A stretch of 25,041 nt of DNA from a virus: positions 1-25,041 of IMG/VR virus record IMGVR_UViG_3300028666_000102. The stretch is one strand, 5' to 3'. Numbering within the stretch: the stretch's first letter is position 1; each line of letters starts with the position of its first letter. Below the pieces are notes generated by a model. The model was not told the DNA's origin. It ran no database searches and worked only from the letters and a program-made list of their open reading frames with translations. Position numbers and translations under genes: made by a program. This document shows, piece after piece, positions 1-8,396 of this stretch.

Positions 1-1287
1 AGCCGGGGCGGTCTCGACCGCCGTGGTGGTGGGCTCGGTCACGACCGGCTCCTCCGTTTCGGTGTGGGGGTCGGCGGCCGGGTCGGGCGCCGCGGTGGTG
101 GTTTCGGGGGCGGCGTGCTCGCCGGAGTCCGGGGTTCCCTCGGCCGGGTCTTCGGCTTCGGCCAGCTCGGGACCGTCGGGGGTGCTCTCCAGCCGCTCGG
201 CAGCGGTCTCGCCCATGGAGCCATCGGTGTCCTCCGCGTCGGCGCCGGGGACGTCCATGTCGCCGTCCATGTCCGGGTCGATGGCGGTCAGGCAGGCCAC
301 GGCGCCAGCCATCGCGGCCTTGCCGATCAGGTCGAGGTCAGCGGGGTCGACGCAGTAGGAGGAGACGGAGATGTTGATCGGACCGTTGGACAGCGAGATG
401 CAGAAGCTGCCGCGCTCGCGGTCGTCCAGGTAGTGCTCGGCGAGCTGCTCGGTCTCGGTGACGACGCCGATGCGGTCGATGAGCCAGCCCTCGTCGGTGG
501 AGATCTCCACGCCGAAGCGCTTCAGCGCCGACTTGATCCGCTGCTTGATCCGCTTGAGCTGCGGGCCGGTGTAGGGCTTGGCGTTGTCGGCCTGGTGGAT
601 GTACGACCAGGCGGCCTTGGCCTGGGCCTTGGTGTCCAGGGCGTAGCGCTTGGCCTTGTCCGGCTGGTAGCCGGGGTCGGCGTACGTCGACGCCTTGGTC
701 TGCGGCGCCGCGGCGGCGCCGGACTTCAGGGGCGCGGCAGCCTCCTGGATCTGCGAGGTCACCAGTGCCTCCTGGACGGATTCGTAGATCAGGGCCCGGC
801 CGTCAGATTCGGCGAGGCGCTTGACGTTGTCGATGACGGCGCCGGCGACGCCGGGCTTCCGTGTGAAGTCCAGACCGTCGAGTTCGAGGTCGTCGGCGGT
901 CTCGACGGGCTGGCCGTCGTGCAGCTCTTGGCGCGGCTGGCCCATCCAGGCGCCGCGGATCGAGGTGTTCCGCAGGAACGGGTCTCCGCCGTCAGTGTCG
1001 ATCAGGCCGGCGATGGTGTGGCCGTGCGTGGTGTCTGCGATGTCCGCGCTGAAGCGCGCGGAGCCGTCCTCGGCCAACGTCATGCCGGTGAGCCGGCCGA
1101 CGATGTGGGTGGAGTCGTCCTCGGCCGCGTGGTGGGTGAGCATCGTCATCGGCGCGGAGCCGTCGGCGATGCGGGCCTGGGCCCGGGCAACGGCCTTGGC
1201 GATGGCCTCGCGGGTGTAGAGCCGGCCGTTGCGGCTGACGCCGGGGACCAGCGCGGTGCCGGTGATGGTCGCGATGCGCTTAGCCAC
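1..1287 (-). CDS. Prohead (capsid maturation) protease with DUF6582-like domain, C-terminus cut by window
   Basis: The GTG start at 1287 is preceded by GAGGAGG at good spacing, and 429 codons stay open to the window edge. Residues 1-170 resemble a phage prohead serine protease: an N-terminal TGTALVPGVSRNGRLYTREA segment, a His-rich LTHHAAEDDSTHIVGRL stretch (probable catalytic His) and an LRNTSIRGAW stretch (probable catalytic Ser). Next comes a region beginning ADPGYQPDKAKRYALDT and continuing with AAWSYIHQADNAKPYTG, which I recognise from memory as DUF6582. The last 100 visible residues are acidic and low in complexity (Glu, Asp, Pro, Thr, Ala), like a scaffold or delta domain. Such enzymes cleave scaffold and capsid protein during head maturation. 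Since the frame is still open at the edge, it may be a protease-scaffold, or a protease-scaffold-capsid polyprotein; the missing part would decide. Protease call firm, exact fusion uncertain. Confidence 0.8.
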   Translation of the reverse strand, partial: MAKRIATITGTALVPGVSRNGRLYTREAIAKAVARAQARIADGSAPMTMLTHHAAEDDSTHIVGRLTGMTLAEDGSARFSADIADTTHGHTIAGLIDTDGGDPFLRNTSIRGAWMGQPRQELHDGQPVETADDLELDGLDFTRKPGVAGAVIDNVKRLAESDGRALIYESVQEALVTSQIQEAAAPLKSGAAAAPQTKASTYADPGYQPDKAKRYALDTKAQAKAAWSYIHQADNAKPYTGPQLKRIKQRIKSALKRFGVEISTDEGWLIDRIGVVTETEQLAEHYLDDRERGSFCISLSNGPINISVSSYCVDPADLDLIGKAAMAGAVACLTAIDPDMDGDMDVPGADAEDTDGSMGETAAERLESTPDGPELAEAEDPAEGTPDSGEHAAPETTTAAPDPAADPHTETEEPVVTEPTTTAVETAPA

Positions 1288-1489
1288 GGCGGCCTCCTCG
1301 CGGGGTCTGGAGGACGGCTCGGGCGTGTGCCTTGGCGATCGCGTCCTTGGCGATGTCGGCGACGGCGGCGCGCACCTGCCGGTCGGAGCGGATCAGCTGG
1401 ATCAGGAGGTCGCGCAGGCCTTCGTCGTCCGCGTCGGGGTTGGTGTCGGCCAGCGCGGAGGCGGCCCGCACTCGGCGGGGGGTGTGCAT
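1280..1489 (-). CDS. Small helical protein of the head gene block
   Basis: This 69-residue protein starts at an ATG one base after the stop of the upstream gene, and its TAA overlaps the first codons of the prohead protease gene. It is thus embedded in a tightly coupled operon, with no strong ribosome site of its own. The sequence is predicted helical and charged (EGLRDLLIQLIRSDRQVRAA followed by VADIAKDAIAKAHARA), without Cys, membrane segment or signal peptide. I do not recognise a family. Position between a beta-rich putative virion protein and the protease suggests a head assembly role, but this is context only. Confidence 0.6.
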   Translation of the reverse strand: MHTPRRVRAASALADTNPDADDEGLRDLLIQLIRSDRQVRAAVADIAKDAIAKAHARAVLQTPRGGRRG

Positions 1490-1490
1490 G

Positions 1491-1943
1491 TCAGCTCGAC
1501 ACGCCGATCAGCGCGGTGACGGTCGGTGAGGTGCCGCCGGTCAGGGTGGTGAGGTTCGCGCGGACGTACCGGGCCGGGGTGTTGGACGCGGTCGCCACCG
1601 CGGTGCCCGAGGTGTTCGACGTGGCCGACCCCAGGGAGTACCAGTTCGTGCCGTCCAGGGAGCCCTGCAGCTGGACCCCGCAGCCGGACGGGCCGCCGGC
1701 GACGGTGACCGCCATGCTGAAGTTCCCGTGGCAGACGCCCAGGTCGTAGGGTGTGCCCCCGCCGGTGGCGGCGGCGGCGGCCAGAGAGCTCAGCGGCAGA
1801 AGGCCGGCGCCGACGGACAGCTTGCCGTAGACCGGCGCCGGCGAGGCGCCGACCGCCGTGGCCAGCGAACTGGCGCCCGTGACGGTGGATGCGATCGGGT
1901 AGCCGTTGTCGTCGTAGTTGGTGGAGATGCCGTTCTTGGCCAT
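1491..1943 (-). CDS. Putative virion decoration or minor structural protein, beta-rich
   Basis: The 150-residue protein begins MAKNGISTNYDDNG at an ATG with GAAAGG-type sequence upstream. The first 65 residues are rich in Ala, Gly and Ser. Residues 70-150 look like a compact beta sandwich: alternating strands, the LQGSLDGTNWYSLGS segment seen in many phage and carbohydrate-associated beta domains, and ARYVRANLTTLTGG near the end. Its neighbours are a similar beta-rich protein and the protease, so a capsid decoration or head-surface role is likely. No catalytic residues are evident. Family assignment is by fold impression and position only. Confidence 0.6.
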   Translation of the reverse strand: MAKNGISTNYDDNGYPIASTVTGASSLATAVGASPAPVYGKLSVGAGLLPLSSLAAAAATGGGTPYDLGVCHGNFSMAVTVAGGPSGCGVQLQGSLDGTNWYSLGSATSNTSGTAVATASNTPARYVRANLTTLTGGTSPTVTALIGVSS

Positions 1944-2002
1944 GGCGGCCGCCTTTCGAGGTCAGTGAGGGTGCGGGCCGGGAGGCGGCCGGGCGGTGGG
2001 GA

Positions 2003-2404
2003 TCAGCGGCCGTACAGCGAGACGACCGTGCCGGTGAAGGTCGGGGTGGCGGTGCCGCCGACGGTCCAGGAGATGCGGCCGTACTCGGGCAGCACTACCG
2101 GCATCAGGCCGGTGCCCGACGGCAGATGCAGGCCGGCCGAGCCCGATGCGGACCCTGCGCCGGTGAGCTGCGGGGTCGCGTGGAGGATCTGGGTGAGCCA
2201 GTTCCCGGCGGCGTCCTGCAGGTCCAGGTAGACGTCCAGGGTCGGGTTGGTGCCGGTGGCCGCGGTAACGGAGACTGCCAGCCACAGGGAGTTGACGTAC
2301 CGCAGGTCGATCGGGGTATTGCCGGAGTTTCCGCTGGCTGCCAGGGTCGTGCCGGGGTTGCTCCGGTTCGACCACAGGAGCTTCGCGGACGGGGTCGAGT
2401 GCAC
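2003..2404 (-). CDS. Putative virion decoration protein, beta-rich, related in style to its downstream neighbour
   Basis: The GTG start at 2404 follows a GGAG ribosome site, and the gene begins 25 bases after the MuF-like gene stops. The 133-residue product is almost entirely predicted beta strand, with segments SLWLAVSVTAATGTNPTLDV, LDLQDAAGNWLTQIL and RISWTVGGTATPTFTGTVVS. It contains no Cys and no signal peptide. The layout (a Gly/Ser/Ala-rich N-terminus, then a strand-rich sandwich with a D-x-x-G-N/T-W segment) resembles the next gene at 1491-1943, so the two may be diverged duplicates or parts of the same surface assembly. Probable head decoration or neck-associated protein; function is inferred from position. 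Confidence 0.6.
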   Translation of the reverse strand: MHSTPSAKLLWSNRSNPGTTLAASGNSGNTPIDLRYVNSLWLAVSVTAATGTNPTLDVYLDLQDAAGNWLTQILHATPQLTGAGSASGSAGLHLPSGTGLMPVVLPEYGRISWTVGGTATPTFTGTVVSLYGR

Positions 2405-2429
2405 GGGTGCTCCAGGGTGTGGCGTGTGG

Positions 2430-3413
2430 TCAGGCAGCGAAGGCGTCTTGGTACGCGCCGGGGATGTTGATCTCGGCGGTCGGGACGCAGCGGCAGCGGG
2501 GGTGCGCGGGCATCGGCGGGAAGTCCTCGACCGGCCAGGGCGAGGCGGCCTCGTTGGCGTCGCACACCGGGCAGACCCTGGTGTCTCCCGCTGTCAGCCA
2601 GGAGACGCGGGTCACGCCTTCGGTGCGGTACAGGCTCAGCGCGCCCTGGGCCATGGCGGTGTTCAGGGCCCAGTCGACGACGAAGGAGACGGCCTCGACG
2701 GTCGCGCCGTCCAGGATCTCGACAGCGCCGGCGAGCATCTCCTCGTAGGAGGCCCCCGCCTCGGCGGCGTCGGCCAGCGCACGGCCGAGGTCGCCGGTGG
2801 CTCGGTCGAGCATCTTGCCGAGCCAGCCGTCCGCTTCCCCCCACAGGTCTTCGAGGTTCGCGAGCTGCTCGTAGGCGTGGGTGAACGCGATGTCGAAGTC
2901 CAGGCCGACGATGCCGAGGCGCTCGGCGGCTTGGGCGACGGCGCCGACGACGCCTTCGGCGCGCCCGACGGCGACGGCGTTGCGTAGCGCCGTGCGGATC
3001 TTGGCCCAGGCATCGCCGTACGGCAGCATCCCGAGCAGGATCTTCACGCTCCGGACCGCGCGCGCCCAGATGCCCTGGTCGCGGCCTTCGGCGATGCCGT
3101 CGGTCAGGCTCTTGCGGAAGTCGCGGACCATGTCGGCGATGGCCTGGCGGGTGAAGCCGCCGCGCCACGCGTCGGCCACGAGCTCCGTCTGCTCGGCGGC
3201 GAGCTGGTCCCGCCGGTCGAAGATTAGGGCCCAGGTGCCTTCCAGGGAGCCGAGCTTGAGCGTGACCTCGAGGATCTGTGGCTCGTCGGCGTGCTCGCAG
3301 GCCAGCGCGACCGCGGCGCGGCAGCCGGCCCGGGTGCGGGCGTTGATCGGGCCGCCGGAGCGTGCGAGGCCGGCGGCGTAGGCGTGGCGGGCGTACGGCG
3401 CGATTGGATGCAC
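2430..3413 (-). CDS. Head morphogenesis protein, phage Mu F / SPP1 gp7 type
   Basis: The GTG start (MHPIAPYARH) lies 12 bases after the stop of a small acidic gene, with a G-run as ribosome site. The 327-residue protein has a long helical N-terminal part (to about residue 260). Its C-terminus carries the MuF signature: SWLTAGDTRVCPVCDANEA (CPVC at 281-284) followed by FPPMPAHPRCRC (304-309), the Cys/His set common in actinophage MuF domains. Proteins of this family enter the prohead with the portal and assist assembly; some are ejected with DNA. Position directly after portal is the classical one. No toxin domain is fused to it here. Confidence 0.85.
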   Translation of the reverse strand: MHPIAPYARHAYAAGLARSGGPINARTRAGCRAAVALACEHADEPQILEVTLKLGSLEGTWALIFDRRDQLAAEQTELVADAWRGGFTRQAIADMVRDFRKSLTDGIAEGRDQGIWARAVRSVKILLGMLPYGDAWAKIRTALRNAVAVGRAEGVVGAVAQAAERLGIVGLDFDIAFTHAYEQLANLEDLWGEADGWLGKMLDRATGDLGRALADAAEAGASYEEMLAGAVEILDGATVEAVSFVVDWALNTAMAQGALSLYRTEGVTRVSWLTAGDTRVCPVCDANEAASPWPVEDFPPMPAHPRCRCVPTAEINIPGAYQDAFAA

Positions 3414-3425
3414 CGCAGCCCCCCG

Positions 3426-3560
3426 TCAGCCGATGATCTTCGGGATGAGGGCTTGGACATCCTGGGCCCGCAGCGGGTGTCCCGGGCCGTTTTCGGGTTC
3501 CTCGGCGACGTCGGGATTCCCGTCGTCGTCGTCGCCGTCGGTGTCGGCCGGGTCGGTCAC
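3426..3560 (-). CDS. Very small acidic protein between portal and MuF gene
   Basis: A 44-codon frame starts at GTG 3560, overlapping the portal stop as GTGA, and ends 12 bases before the MuF-like gene. The product is strongly acidic at its start (MTDPADTDGDDDDGNPDVAE) and ends with RAQDVQALIPKIIG, which could form a short amphipathic helix. The perfect start/stop coupling and the otherwise unexplained gap between two conserved genes support a real gene. No family is recognised; it may be a small assembly adaptor. Confidence 0.55.
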   Translation of the reverse strand: MTDPADTDGDDDDGNPDVAEEPENGPGHPLRAQDVQALIPKIIG

Positions 3561-5077
3561 GCGGCTTCCTCAGGGTCGTCGTCGGGCAGGCTGATCAGGG
3601 CCTCGCGCAGGCGGCGGCGGTACCGCTTCGCCCAGCTTTCTTTGGTCTCTGGGTTTTCATCAGAGCCCGGATCGTCCTCCCCGTCGCGTGGTGGCCCGGC
3701 TTCGGCGTCGGCGCCGGACTTCGGGGCTGGCGTGGGGGCCGGGGTCTTGCTGGCGACCGTGGCCGTGCTCATGGCCTTCATGTCGGACCACAGGACGACG
3801 TTCTGGCGGTCGACGAGGATGGGTTCGTTGCCGCCGTCGACCGGCGGTTCGCCGATCTCGGTCCGGTACCGGTTGAGGGTCCAGGAGCCGTTGCGCAGGC
3901 GGGTGTCGCGGATGTCCTCGATCGTCTTGGAGTCACGGAGGTCGACCTCGCCGAATTTGAGGCACCAGTCGGTGATGCCGAAGCCGACGCGCACGATGTG
4001 GTAGTTGATCTTCTCCAGGACCAGCTGAGCGATCGGGTCGCAGGTGTTGACGTGGAAGGTCTTCATCTGGGACTCGCCGGTACCCGAGCCGAGGTGCCCG
4101 GACTCGATCACGCTGGCCATCGCCGGCGGGACGCCGAGCGCGGCGAGGATCTCGTCACGCTTCTGGTCCAGCCAGGTCTCGACGTCCGTGATGCGGCCGG
4201 GCTGGAGCTCGGTGACCCGGCCGCCGTTCTTCGTCGGGATCGGCGCGCCGATGTTCCGCGCGCCGATGTTCCGCTGCGAGTACCGGGCCATCCAGCGGTT
4301 GATCTCCGCGGTCGGCATGCCGGCCGGGAAGTCGACGTGGACGGTCGGCGGCAGTCCCTTGCGGAACATCTCCTTGCCGGTCGCGGCGGCGAACAGCCAG
4401 GCGGTGATGGGCACTTGGGCGGCGAGCAGCGGTGACACTCCGAAGACGCCGCTCCGCGGGGCGTCCATCGAAATGTGGATCACCTCGCGCGGCTTGAACG
4501 TCGCGCGCTGCCCGAAGTCGGTGATCTGGACGTAGCCGGTGATCGTGCCGTGCTCGTCGGCCTTGGGGTACATCGTCGGGGCGTCGAGGGAGTACAGCGA
4601 GACCGGGAGGTTGCCGACCCAGACGACCTCGATGTAGGCGTCGCCGAAAACCATCAGGTCGGTGATGACGCCGCGCATCAGCTGCCGGATGTCCTCGCGT
4701 TCGTTGGTGAACGCCAGGAGCCGCTCCAGCGCGAGGACCTGGGCCGGCTTGTCGGGGATCTCCTGGTCGCCCTCGCCGGTATCGCCGTTCCAGTCGGTGA
4801 CCAGGCCGCCGGCGGTGATGGTGCGGGCAACCGCGTTGACGCCGGAAAAGGCCCAGGGGCAGGAGATGTAGCTGTCGTACAGTTCCGTCAGGACCGACTT
4901 GCGGTCGGACTGGGTGGAGGCGCCGACCGCCTGGTTGTACTCGGAGATGCCGCCGGGCGGGATGCCGTACTCGAAGCCGGACCGCTCGGGGGTCTTCGGC
5001 GCCAGGCCGGCGGCCGGCGCGGCCTCGGTGACGTCGTAGCGGGACCGCCACGGGCGCATCCAGGAGGGCAGTGCCAC
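3557..5077 (-). CDS. Portal protein
   Basis: The GTG start (MALPSWMRPW) is preceded by GAGGAGG and lies 21 bases after the large terminase stop. The 506 residues are typical of HK97-type/SPP1-like portals. They include a wing and stem region with ITDLMVFGDAYIEVVW, the segment SLYSLDAPTMYPKADEHG, the loop REVIHISMDAPRSGVFGVSP with its conserved gly-rich turn, and LGVPPAMASVIESGHLGSGT followed by FHVNTCDPIAQLVLEKIN, a usual portal helix region. The C-terminal 70 residues are Pro- and acid-rich and probably disordered. Portal forms the dodecameric DNA entry vertex and binds terminase. Location between TerL and MuF agrees. Confidence 0.9.
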   Translation of the reverse strand: MALPSWMRPWRSRYDVTEAAPAAGLAPKTPERSGFEYGIPPGGISEYNQAVGASTQSDRKSVLTELYDSYISCPWAFSGVNAVARTITAGGLVTDWNGDTGEGDQEIPDKPAQVLALERLLAFTNEREDIRQLMRGVITDLMVFGDAYIEVVWVGNLPVSLYSLDAPTMYPKADEHGTITGYVQITDFGQRATFKPREVIHISMDAPRSGVFGVSPLLAAQVPITAWLFAAATGKEMFRKGLPPTVHVDFPAGMPTAEINRWMARYSQRNIGARNIGAPIPTKNGGRVTELQPGRITDVETWLDQKRDEILAALGVPPAMASVIESGHLGSGTGESQMKTFHVNTCDPIAQLVLEKINYHIVRVGFGITDWCLKFGEVDLRDSKTIEDIRDTRLRNGSWTLNRYRTEIGEPPVDGGNEPILVDRQNVVLWSDMKAMSTATVASKTPAPTPAPKSGADAEAGPPRDGEDDPGSDENPETKESWAKRYRRRLREALISLPDDDPEEAA

Positions 5078-5098
5078 CGGCCCTCCTCGGGGTTCAGG

Positions 5099-6697
5099 TC
5101 AGGACCAGGGCGAGTCGGTGGTAACGGCGCCGGGCCGGGCGGTGGGGGTGTCGTCGTCGAACCAGTTGCCGTGGTCGGGCGGCGTGGGGACGGCGAAATG
5201 GCCGAGGAGGGTGTATGAGGTGTGGCCGAGTGGTTCTTCCGGCGGGGCGTCGAGGATCGGGAACTCCGGGCCTCCGCCGATGCCCATCAGGAGGTAGCGG
5301 GCGGCGTCGTACCAGTGGTCGGGGGCGTCGGTGTTGACGTCCTCGGGCCGTTTCGGGTCGCGTGGGAGGTCGGCCATGGTGGTCAGGAGCTTGGGGCAGG
5401 CTCCGTCGACGACGTGCAGCATCGGGCATGTCGCCCAGCCCATGGCGCGGTGGTGTGCGCAGGCCGGCGCTTCCTGCAGGTAGGTGTGCAGGCGGGCCTT
5501 GCCGCCGAGGCGGTCGTTGTCGCCGCGGCTCAGCGCGAGGCCTTCGGTGGCCATCTTGTCGGCGGGCGGCAGCGAGGATCCGGTCTTGCCCCACATCGCG
5601 GGGTCCGCGGACACCAGCGCGATCCTCAGGCCGCGGTTGGCTTCCAGGATCTGCCGGGCCTGCTCGACCTCGGGGGTCTGGACCATGGTGATCTCGCGGT
5701 AGAACCACATGCGGCCGTCGGCGTCGCGTGCGGCGGCGAGGTAGACGGCCGGGGCGGCCCAGCCGTAGTCCATGCCGCCGTAGCGGATCCACTCGTCGGG
5801 GACGGTGAAGGGCGGGACCGTGATGCGGTCGCGCTTCCAGTCGGGGAAGGCGGCGTCGGGCATGGCCGACCAGTCTCCGTCCCTGATCCGGGCCCGCAGG
5901 TCGGGGTCTGCGATGCCGGCGAGGGTCTTGGAGTAGTCGCCGACGTGGGGGTTGTCGGTCGCCTTGGCCGGGATGAAGATCCGGCGGCGTCCGGCCTCGT
6001 CGATGATCTCCTTGTTGCCGTAGTCGGTGGCGTCGACGTAGTTGGCCTTCACGACGCCGTGGCCGACGTGTCCGGGGTTGGATGCGGACCGTGCTCCCAG
6101 GCACGGCACCGTGGCGACGCCGGACCGAATGCGGGTGTAGAGGAAGTCAACGACGTCCGGCGGCATGGTGGTTCGCTCGTCCAAGATCAGCATGTTGATC
6201 TCGGCGGAGGACAGCGACGACGCTTCCTGCAGGTTCTTGGCGTGGCCGAAGGTGAGGACGCTGTTCCCGAGCGCGCTGCGGAACCGGAGCTCGTACTTCG
6301 AGCCGTCCCAGCGGCCACCGATCCGGCGGGCGTAGCCGTACCGGGCCAGGGTGCGCAGGACGGACTGGTTGAGCTCGGGGAAGGAGCGCCGGAACCAGAA
6401 GATTTGGATGCCCGGGTACCGGATGCAGGTCCGCAGTGCGAGCGCCAGCAGGGACCAGCTCTTTCCGCCGCCGCCGGCGCCGCCGTACAGGACGTCAAGG
6501 TCCTCATCCGGCAGCCCGAGGAACTTCTCCTGCGGGCAGGTGCCGCAGTGGGCGGGCAGCTCGTGGGCGGGGACACCGGCGAGCTTGGCGAGCTCGCGCG
6601 GCTTGCAGACCGGTTCGAAGCCGAGCTCGGCGAAGACGTCGATCTCGACGTCTTCGACCTCGAGCCGGTCGGCGGCCTGGGCGAGGGCGGCGTCCAC
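5099..6697 (-). CDS. Terminase large subunit (packaging ATPase and nuclease)
   Basis: This 532-residue protein has a GTG start at 6697 with GGTGAGG overlapping it. The ATPase domain shows Walker A GGAGGGGKS (72-80) and Walker B NMLILDE (168-174), followed by a TTMPP turn and the coupling segment SASNPGH. The C-terminal RNase H-like nuclease domain has its expected acidic residues: D310 in GGMDYGW, D365 in SADPAMWG, and D464 in DHWYDAARY. TerL pumps DNA into the prohead through the portal and cuts the concatemer. An extra CGTC motif near residue 51 could bind metal. Length and domain order are normal; no frameshift or intein is seen. Confidence 0.95.
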   Translation of the reverse strand: MDAALAQAADRLEVEDVEIDVFAELGFEPVCKPRELAKLAGVPAHELPAHCGTCPQEKFLGLPDEDLDVLYGGAGGGGKSWSLLALALRTCIRYPGIQIFWFRRSFPELNQSVLRTLARYGYARRIGGRWDGSKYELRFRSALGNSVLTFGHAKNLQEASSLSSAEINMLILDERTTMPPDVVDFLYTRIRSGVATVPCLGARSASNPGHVGHGVVKANYVDATDYGNKEIIDEAGRRRIFIPAKATDNPHVGDYSKTLAGIADPDLRARIRDGDWSAMPDAAFPDWKRDRITVPPFTVPDEWIRYGGMDYGWAAPAVYLAAARDADGRMWFYREITMVQTPEVEQARQILEANRGLRIALVSADPAMWGKTGSSLPPADKMATEGLALSRGDNDRLGGKARLHTYLQEAPACAHHRAMGWATCPMLHVVDGACPKLLTTMADLPRDPKRPEDVNTDAPDHWYDAARYLLMGIGGGPEFPILDAPPEEPLGHTSYTLLGHFAVPTPPDHGNWFDDDTPTARPGAVTTDSPWS

Positions 6698-6710
6698 GCC
6701 TCACCCCCGG

Positions 6711-7577
6711 CTACGGTTCAGAAGGGGCGACGCGCAGTTTGGCGGCGGCGGCCTTCTTGGCGGCCAGGATCCGTTCCTTGTCCTGAACGCCGGCGGCGGC
6801 CAGCGCCGCGTCGATGGCGTCGATGACGCGGTCGGCCTGGCTGGTGGTGATGGCGGCCAGGCGGTTGTCGATGTCGAGTCGGGCGTAGTCGGTCAGGAAC
6901 TTTCCCAGCCGGTCCATGGCGCGCTCGTAGAGGACGACTTCGGCGCGCAGCTGCTCGCCGGAGCCGTCGCGGTAGCGCATGCCGCCGGCGCGCTCGTTGT
7001 CGCTGGCCTCGGCGTCGTCGTTGGCGACGCGCAGGAGCAGCTCGACGCGTTCCTGCATCAGTTCCATCCACGCCCGGGCCCGGCCGGCGACGGCGGCGAG
7101 CTCGGTGAGGGGGTTGTCCACCGGGGTGCCGACGAGGGTCCGGGCCTCCATCAGCAGCTCCCTCTCGGCGATGCGCCGCTTCGCGGCGACGACGGATTGG
7201 GGGGCCTTGCCGCCGTGGTAGTCGCAGACAGTCTGGCCGGGCTTGGCCCACTGGCGGCAGCGCTCGCCGCGGCGGTCGGTCCGCGTGGTGCCGCCGGTGA
7301 TCTTGGCCGTGCAGCGGCGGTGGTCCGGCGGCGGGTTGCCCGGTTCGCGGTCCGGGTCGTGCGCCAGGCACCACGGGCCGGCGGTGGCGCGGGCGCCGCA
7401 CGGCTGGCCGTCGACGTTCGTGCCCGGGCACCGCTGCTCGGGCGGGACGGTGGGCTTGGCGCGGTCGGGGTCGTGGACGTGGCAGAAGTCCTGGCCCCGG
7501 CGGGCCGGCCGCCGGCAGCGGGTGCCGTCCTTGGTCGGGGCCGTGCAGCGCAGCTCGTCAGACGGCGGGCGTTGCAT
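6711..7577 (-). CDS. Putative terminase small subunit with three N-terminal Cys3His zinc knuckles
   Basis: The ATG start overlaps the end of the upstream zinc-finger gene. The stop is TAG, a true terminator because the large terminase starts 13 bases later. Residues 1-125 contain three copies of one motif, each C-xn-C-xn-C-x2-H: Cys11/21/32 with His35, Cys50/60/70 with His73, and Cys89/107/118 with His121. The last copy ends CDYHGGKAPQ, the form familiar from actinophage small terminases. Residues 130-288 are helical and charged, as expected for oligomerisation and TerL contact. The role would be recognition of the packaging site. The assignment rests on the HGG-type motif and the place just before TerL. 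Three motif copies are unusual. Confidence 0.75.
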   Translation of the reverse strand: MQRPPSDELRCTAPTKDGTRCRRPARRGQDFCHVHDPDRAKPTVPPEQRCPGTNVDGQPCGARATAGPWCLAHDPDREPGNPPPDHRRCTAKITGGTTRTDRRGERCRQWAKPGQTVCDYHGGKAPQSVVAAKRRIAERELLMEARTLVGTPVDNPLTELAAVAGRARAWMELMQERVELLLRVANDDAEASDNERAGGMRYRDGSGEQLRAEVVLYERAMDRLGKFLTDYARLDIDNRLAAITTSQADRVIDAIDAALAAAGVQDKERILAAKKAAAAKLRVAPSEP

Positions 7578-8382
7578 GGTCGTCCGGCGGCATCGGGCGC
7601 AGGGCGGCCGGGAGGGGCTTGAACGGCACCTCGACGTCCGTGGTCTCCGGCCAGCCGTGCTGGTTGAAGATCACCTGGCCGTGGGCGTCGCGGCGGATCA
7701 TGGTGGCGTGCAGCAGCATCGTGCCGTCCGGGGCCGGGATGGGTGTCAGCTCGGTGACCCAGGCCATGTCAATGCCGTAGCCGGCGAGGAACTCGGCGAT
7801 GGGGCCGGCGACGGCGACGTGCATCGGCGGCGGGCCCGGGACCGGGACGGGGTCGATGATCCGCTTGGGCCGGTTCGGCGCGGGGTCGTCGGCGCGGCAG
7901 GCGCAGGTACCGAGGCCTTGGCAGTCCTCACGGTGGACGTGGTCGCACGTGGGCATCGCCCGGACCGGGGCTGCGTCGGCGCGGTCGTCGTGTGGCGCGC
8001 TGCGCCGAGCCCCGTTGGCCTTGGTGCACGGCCGGTCCGGTGCGGCGCCGCAGGTGGAGCAGGCCCCGACGCTGTCCTTCCACATCTCGCGGACCGCGGC
8101 GCCGAGTGGGTTGTCTGGCGTGGGATCGTCGTGCTCGTCGGCGCAGATCGCGTCGGCCTCGTGGTCGTAGCAGGTATAGACCGCCTGGTGGGCGATGCCG
8201 TCGATCGGCCTCAGCGCGTCCGGGAGCGCGTCGTACTCCTCGGCGGTCGCGTGGCGGCGGTGCTGTGCCTGGGCCAGCTGGTTGCAGCCGTCGTGCTGGC
8301 ACAGCTGGTGGCCCGGGCGGCTCGGGCCGCACGGGCCGCAGTCGGCGGAGTCGTGGGGGCGGGCGGTGCGGTAGGGCTGCAC
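7558..8382 (-). CDS. Cys/His-rich phage zinc-finger protein
   Basis: I place the start at GTG 8382, 14 bases after a GGAGG and just downstream of the tail-spike stop; longer versions would run antisense-like through the spike gene in the wrong frame. The 274-residue product has an N-terminal C-x2-C...C-x4-C cluster (C15, C18, C28, C33). A central CSTCGAAPDRPC followed by PHDDR (C108, C111, C119, H131) matches the actinobacteriophage zinc-binding motif with its trailing His and Arg. Another Cys cluster lies at 146-162. The C-terminal 90 residues look globular. Its place between spike and small terminase is conserved in style with accessory DNA-binding proteins. Function unknown beyond probable zinc and nucleic-acid binding. 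Confidence 0.7.
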   Translation of the reverse strand: MQPYRTARPHDSADCGPCGPSRPGHQLCQHDGCNQLAQAQHRRHATAEEYDALPDALRPIDGIAHQAVYTCYDHEADAICADEHDDPTPDNPLGAAVREMWKDSVGACSTCGAAPDRPCTKANGARRSAPHDDRADAAPVRAMPTCDHVHREDCQGLGTCACRADDPAPNRPKRIIDPVPVPGPPPMHVAVAGPIAEFLAGYGIDMAWVTELTPIPAPDGTMLLHATMIRRDAHGQVIFNQHGWPETTDVEVPFKPLPAALRPMPPDDHATPAV

Positions 8383-8396
8383 GGTGGCGCGCCTCC

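Noticed and set aside
64-1749. Long open frames on the plus strand here and elsewhere (for example 5222-6826, 8730-10913, 22660-24582)
   Set aside because: They are antisense shadows of minus-strand genes with clear domains. In very GC-rich DNA the complementary frame stays open, and their Gly/Arg/Val/Ala-rich products match nothing recognisable.
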